Part shown: one piece after another, positions 32,027-34,784 of the stretch
How positions within the stretch are numbered: the stretch's first letter is position 1
How the letters are laid out: each line of letters begins with the position of its first letter
Assembly: GCA_016929905.1 (NCBI GenBank)
Contig: JAFGHX010000336.1
Span: 1 to 34,784 of the forward strand
Source: Kiritimatiellia bacterium
GTDB taxonomy: Bacteria; Verrucomicrobiota; Kiritimatiellia; JAFGHX01
Direction: 5' to 3'
Length of the DNA: 34,784 bases
Notes under the pieces: generated by a model
Seen by the model: the letters and a program-made list of their open reading frames with translations, nothing else
Told to the model about the DNA's origin: nothing
Databases searched by the model: none
Program-made: the position numbers and the translations under genes

Positions 32027-32967
32027 AGCGGAAATCGGAAGGGATGGCGACCAAGGCGTTCGACCGCCTGTTCAAGCAGGTGTGCAACTGGGGCCGCTGG
32101 GGAAAGAACGACGAGCGCGGGACCCTGAACTACATCCGGCCCCGCCATATCCGCCGTGCGGCAAGTCTGGTGAAGAAAGGGGTGTCCGTCTCTCTGGCGA
32201 TCCCATTGAACAAGACGGCCGGGCCGGACAATCCCCAGCCCATTGCCCACTACATGGCCCGGAATCACGACGTCGCGCTCCCGAAAGGCAATCCGGGCGT
32301 GGCCATGGACTATCTGGGTTGCGTGTGCCACAGCGATTGCTTCACACACGTTGACGCCCTGTGCCATATCAGCTATCGCGGCAAGCTCTACAACGGCAGG
32401 CCCGTGCGCGATGTCGCGTCCGTCGGCGCAGAGTGCCTCGACGTTGACGCTTATGCGACCGGCATCGTGGGGCGCGGCGTGCTTCTGGATATCCCGCGTT
32501 TGCGCAACGTGAAATGGCTGGAGCCCGGTACGGCCGTCACGGCCGGAGAACTTATCGAGGCGGAGAAGGCGCAAGGCGTGCGCCTGGCAGAAGGCGACAT
32601 CTTCCTCTTCCGCACGGGCCACCACCGCCGGCGCTTGGAGCTCGGCCCCTGGAACGCGGGCTTCGACGGCGAAGGGCGGGCCGGCCTGGCCCTCGATGCC
32701 ATTCCGCTTCTGCACGCGCGCAAGGTGGCGGCGTTCCTGCCGGACGGCGACGGCGACACGGTCCCCTGCAACGTGGAAGGGGTCTCGCTGCCCATTCATA
32801 CGCTCCAGATCACGGCGATGGGCATGGCGTGCGCCGATTGCCTGCAGCTCGAGGATCTGGCGCGCGCATGCGCGGCCGCGCGCCGGTGGGCAGTCATGGT
32901 CGTCGCGGCGCCGCTCCGGCTGCCCGGCGGGACCGGCACCCTTTTCAACCCGATTGCCGTGCTCTGA
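32023..32967 (+). CDS. Cyclase-family (kynurenine-formamidase-like) metal hydrolase
   Basis: 314 residues from ATG at 32023, overlapping the previous stop by 4 bp; an ATG at 32044 is less suited. Conserved: NDERGTLNYIRPRHI, then CHSDCFTHVDALCH with His103, His109, Asp111 and His115 as likely metal ligands, GKLYNGRPV, GVLLDIPRL, and EGDIFLFRTGHHRRR. Members hydrolyse cyclic or linear amides and lactone-like bonds, or isatin and formylkynurenine. Here the neighbours suggest a sugar-acid or lactone substrate, which is inference. Cytoplasmic; no signal peptide. Confidence 0.9.
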   Translation: MKRKSEGMATKAFDRLFKQVCNWGRWGKNDERGTLNYIRPRHIRRAASLVKKGVSVSLAIPLNKTAGPDNPQPIAHYMARNHDVALPKGNPGVAMDYLGCVCHSDCFTHVDALCHISYRGKLYNGRPVRDVASVGAECLDVDAYATGIVGRGVLLDIPRLRNVKWLEPGTAVTAGELIEAEKAQGVRLAEGDIFLFRTGHHRRRLELGPWNAGFDGEGRAGLALDAIPLLHARKVAAFLPDGDGDTVPCNVEGVSLPIHTLQITAMGMACADCLQLEDLARACAAARRWAVMVVAAPLRLPGGTGTLFNPIAVL

Positions 32968-33006
32968 GAACGAGTCCCCATTACCGGGAGAGAACAGGAG
33001 ACGAAG

Positions 33007-34784
33007 ATGACAGCGGATGACCGACGAAAACCTTCTCAGGCGGGCGTTGCCCGCAACTCAACCTGGAGGGCGCGGCCTGCCTCGCCGAAGTCCCGAGCGC
33101 GCAGCGCCTCGCGAGGCGAAGGCGGGTTCCACCCGCGCCGGGCAAACGCAGGTCCACCGGTCGAAGCGGCCGGCGTGGAAGCCGGCCCTCCACCAGATAC
33201 ACGAAAGAGCGCGGATCTTGATCGAGATGCCGGCAAGCGCCGATCCACGAGACCGGCACGAGGCAAGCGTCCCGAGAAAACCTCGCGTGCGCCCGCGCGA
33301 TCCAGCCGGGGCCAACCGGCCAGGCGGCTCTGGATCGATCCGCGCATGGCGGCTTTCCCGCCCCTGCCCTGGCGAAAGGCCGACATCGAGTACCACAACT
33401 CCAGGCACGTTGCCCGGCTTGCCGAGCGGTTCGACGCCGAGGCGTTCGCGGAGCAGTTGGTCAAGGCGCGGGTCAACGGCGCCACCGTGTTCGCGAAGGA
33501 TATGTACGGCTACTTCTACTATCCCAACGCCCACGGGCCGGTCCATCCCGGCCTCTCGTTCGACCTGTTCGGGGCGCAGGTAGCGGCGTTGCGCAAGCGG
33601 AAGATTCACGTCCTGGCCTACTACATGACGACCTGCAATCCCGTCCTGGCCAACCGTCATCCGGAGTGGCTGATAGTCCGCGACCGCGCGGCCGCGCAGG
33701 CCTCCGAGCACGAACGGGCGTTCACGGGCGACTATCAGCCTGCGGGTGCCGGCGCCGGCGCGCCCCAGCCCGCCGCGCAGCGCGATACGGCGCAGGACGA
33801 AGACAAGGAATACGAAATCTGGAAGTGGAAGTTCTGCCTGGCCAACGAGGCGTACGTGCAATGGGATCTGGCGTGTATCCGGGAACTGGTCTCGCGCTAT
33901 GAGATCGACGCCCTGTGGCTCGACCAGGCCCATGCGCGAGCATGCTTTTGTCCCGACTGCCTGCGCCACTTGCGCGAACAGGGGCTCGACCCCTTTGACA
34001 ACGGCGTGCAGCACCGGCACAAGGTGGCGATCAAGAACGCGTTCCTCAAGCGCATTCAGCAAGTGGTCAAGGAGACGCGTCCCGCTTGCCTGGTCTGCCC
34101 GCAATGCGAAGCCTCATTCGGCATGACCGAGCGTGCCCCGTTGATGGACTACTCCGATATCGAGGTGCTCCCTACCGATGACGTCCACTACGGGTACGAC
34201 TACTGCGCGACGATGCTTCGCTTCCAGCGCGGGCACGGGGTGCCGACCTACGGGCTGACCACCCGGTTCAAGGGCTACTGGGCCGACTTCGGCGGCTTGA
34301 AGCTGCCCGCGCAACTGCAGCTCGAAGCGGCCACTTTCGTGGCGAACGGCGCGCGCTGCAATATCGGCGACCAGCTCCATCCCAACGGCCGGCTCGACCC
34401 GGCCGTCTATCATGTCATTGGCAAGGTCTACAGGCACATTGAGAAGATCGAGCCCTACCTGGAGCAGGCGGTGCCCGTGACGGAGGCGGCGCTGGTGATC
34501 ACGGGGCCGACACTCGGCAGGCCGCGCGGCGCCGTGAACTACGGATGGGTGAAGCTCCTGGTCGAATCACGCATGCAGTTCGACGTCGTGGAGCCCGACA
34601 CACCGTGGGAACGCTACGGGCTGATCCTGCTGCCCGAAGACCTGCCCGTGGAGAAGGCGATGGCCACCCGCCTGCAGGCCTTCATCGCGGGCGGCGGCGC
34701 CGTGATTGCCGCCCACAACGCCGGGCTCGTGGCGGGGACCGAGAGGAGCTGGCTCGCGCGTTACGGGCTGCGCTATGCCGGCCC
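33007..34784 (+). CDS. Glycoside-hydrolase-like protein, TIM barrel plus GATase-like domain (partial)
   Basis: Open to the window end, 592 residues visible. The start is ATG at 33007, with AGGAG 6 nt upstream; the frame is open without a stop through to the recognisable core, which begins near RLWIDPRMAAF (ATG 33346, no ribosome site). Residues 10-105 are low in order, rich in Arg/Pro, and read through dispersed repeats. The core follows (IEYHNSRHVARLAERFD, AKDMYGYFYYPNAHGPVHPG, HVLAYYMTTCNPVLANRHPEW, YEIDALWLDQAH, CFCPDCLRHL), typical of uncharacterised alpha-amylase-like/beta-galactosidase-related proteins of PVC bacteria. From about 535 (YGLILLPEDLPVEKA, LQAFIAGGGAVIAAHNAGL) comes the GATase-like trimerisation domain. 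A likely catalytic Asp is in ALWLD. Confidence 0.82.
   Translation, partial: MTADDRRKPSQAGVARNSTWRARPASPKSRARSASRGEGGFHPRRANAGPPVEAAGVEAGPPPDTRKSADLDRDAGKRRSTRPARGKRPEKTSRAPARSSRGQPARRLWIDPRMAAFPPLPWRKADIEYHNSRHVARLAERFDAEAFAEQLVKARVNGATVFAKDMYGYFYYPNAHGPVHPGLSFDLFGAQVAALRKRKIHVLAYYMTTCNPVLANRHPEWLIVRDRAAAQASEHERAFTGDYQPAGAGAGAPQPAAQRDTAQDEDKEYEIWKWKFCLANEAYVQWDLACIRELVSRYEIDALWLDQAHARACFCPDCLRHLREQGLDPFDNGVQHRHKVAIKNAFLKRIQQVVKETRPACLVCPQCEASFGMTERAPLMDYSDIEVLPTDDVHYGYDYCATMLRFQRGHGVPTYGLTTRFKGYWADFGGLKLPAQLQLEAATFVANGARCNIGDQLHPNGRLDPAVYHVIGKVYRHIEKIEPYLEQAVPVTEAALVITGPTLGRPRGAVNYGWVKLLVESRMQFDVVEPDTPWERYGLILLPEDLPVEKAMATRLQAFIAGGGAVIAAHNAGLVAGTERSWLARYGLRYAG
33156..33194. repeat. Dispersed palindromic repeat, type B copy 2, inside a coding region
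   Basis: ACCGGTCGAAGCGGCCGGC then GTGGAAGCCGGCCCTCCACC forms a GGCCGGC/GCCGGCC hairpin matching the blocks at 4182-4245. It lies in frame within the 5' part of the last gene. A further palindromic stretch, CCTCGCGAGG, is at 33110-33119. Confidence 0.65.

Noticed and set aside
33017..33583. + strand frame of 188 codons near the last gene
   Set aside because: It is in a different frame from the conserved glycoside-hydrolase-like core and lacks domains; the frame from 33007 has the ribosome site and continues into the core.
1..34784. CRISPR array, tRNA or rRNA genes
   Set aside because: No regularly spaced direct repeats, cloverleaf or rRNA-like sequence was seen on reading.

Overview
The window is GC-rich and carries ECF sigma/FecR-LamG pairs, a CotH giant secreted protein, sulfatase and glycoside hydrolase loci, and many short dispersed palindromic intergenic repeats. 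Together these suggest a PVC-superphylum-like bacterium (Kiritimatiellota, Lentisphaerota or Planctomycetota) or a relative such as Hydrogenedentota. The phylum is inferred from gene content only; no rRNA or tRNA gene was seen.

Region 1 (1-4106) reads as a sedentary chromosomal integron. A 441-residue IntI-type integrase is on the + strand (2781-4106). All genes on its other side are on the - strand, as in a cassette array. A G|TTCGCC insertion point (2666-2672) sits in an AT-rich leader, and a good sigma70-like promoter fires into the array from the 5' end of intI. Three imperfect palindromes (831-888, 287-358, 80-141) have attC architecture: AAC/GTT outer boxes, complementary L boxes, and one unpaired extra base always on the same (L'') arm. 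The cassettes hold a possible 8-oxoguanine-glycosylase-fold protein, a membrane-anchored DnaJ-type zinc-finger/OB-fold protein, a small lipoprotein, and an almost ORF-less cassette made of an inverted repeat.

Region 2 (4264-18501, all - strand) reads, in transcription order, araC regulator, GH28-like beta-helix enzyme, truncated SDR, mutarotase-like protein, ECF sigma factor, overlapping FecR/LamG anti-sigma regulator, then a 2559-residue secreted CotH/LTD/FN3/Calx-beta protein. The sigma/anti-sigma pair lies directly upstream of the giant protein and could control it.

Region 3 (18993 to the window end, all + strand) is a long probable operon, divergent from araC across a 491-bp region holding a 21-bp sequence in two inverted copies (19/21 identical). 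The genes are an unknown protein, GH20 hexosaminidase, GH141-like beta-helix enzyme, a Cys-type sulfatase, a GH39-like hydrolase, DhaK, DhaL, an ABM-domain protein, an SDR, a D-threonine-aldolase-fold PLP protein, a cyclase-family metal hydrolase and a partial glycoside-hydrolase-like protein. Several junctions are 4-bp stop/start overlaps. The set looks like a polysaccharide utilisation and sugar-catabolism locus: enzymes release sugars from a sulfated or complex glycan, and a dihydroxyacetone-kinase-like pair with an SDR, an aldolase-like protein and a cyclase process one of the products. Copies of a dispersed palindrome lie between genes here. One copy is split by a MITE-like element with a target duplication. 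A different dispersed repeat appears to have been absorbed in frame into the N-terminus of the last gene.
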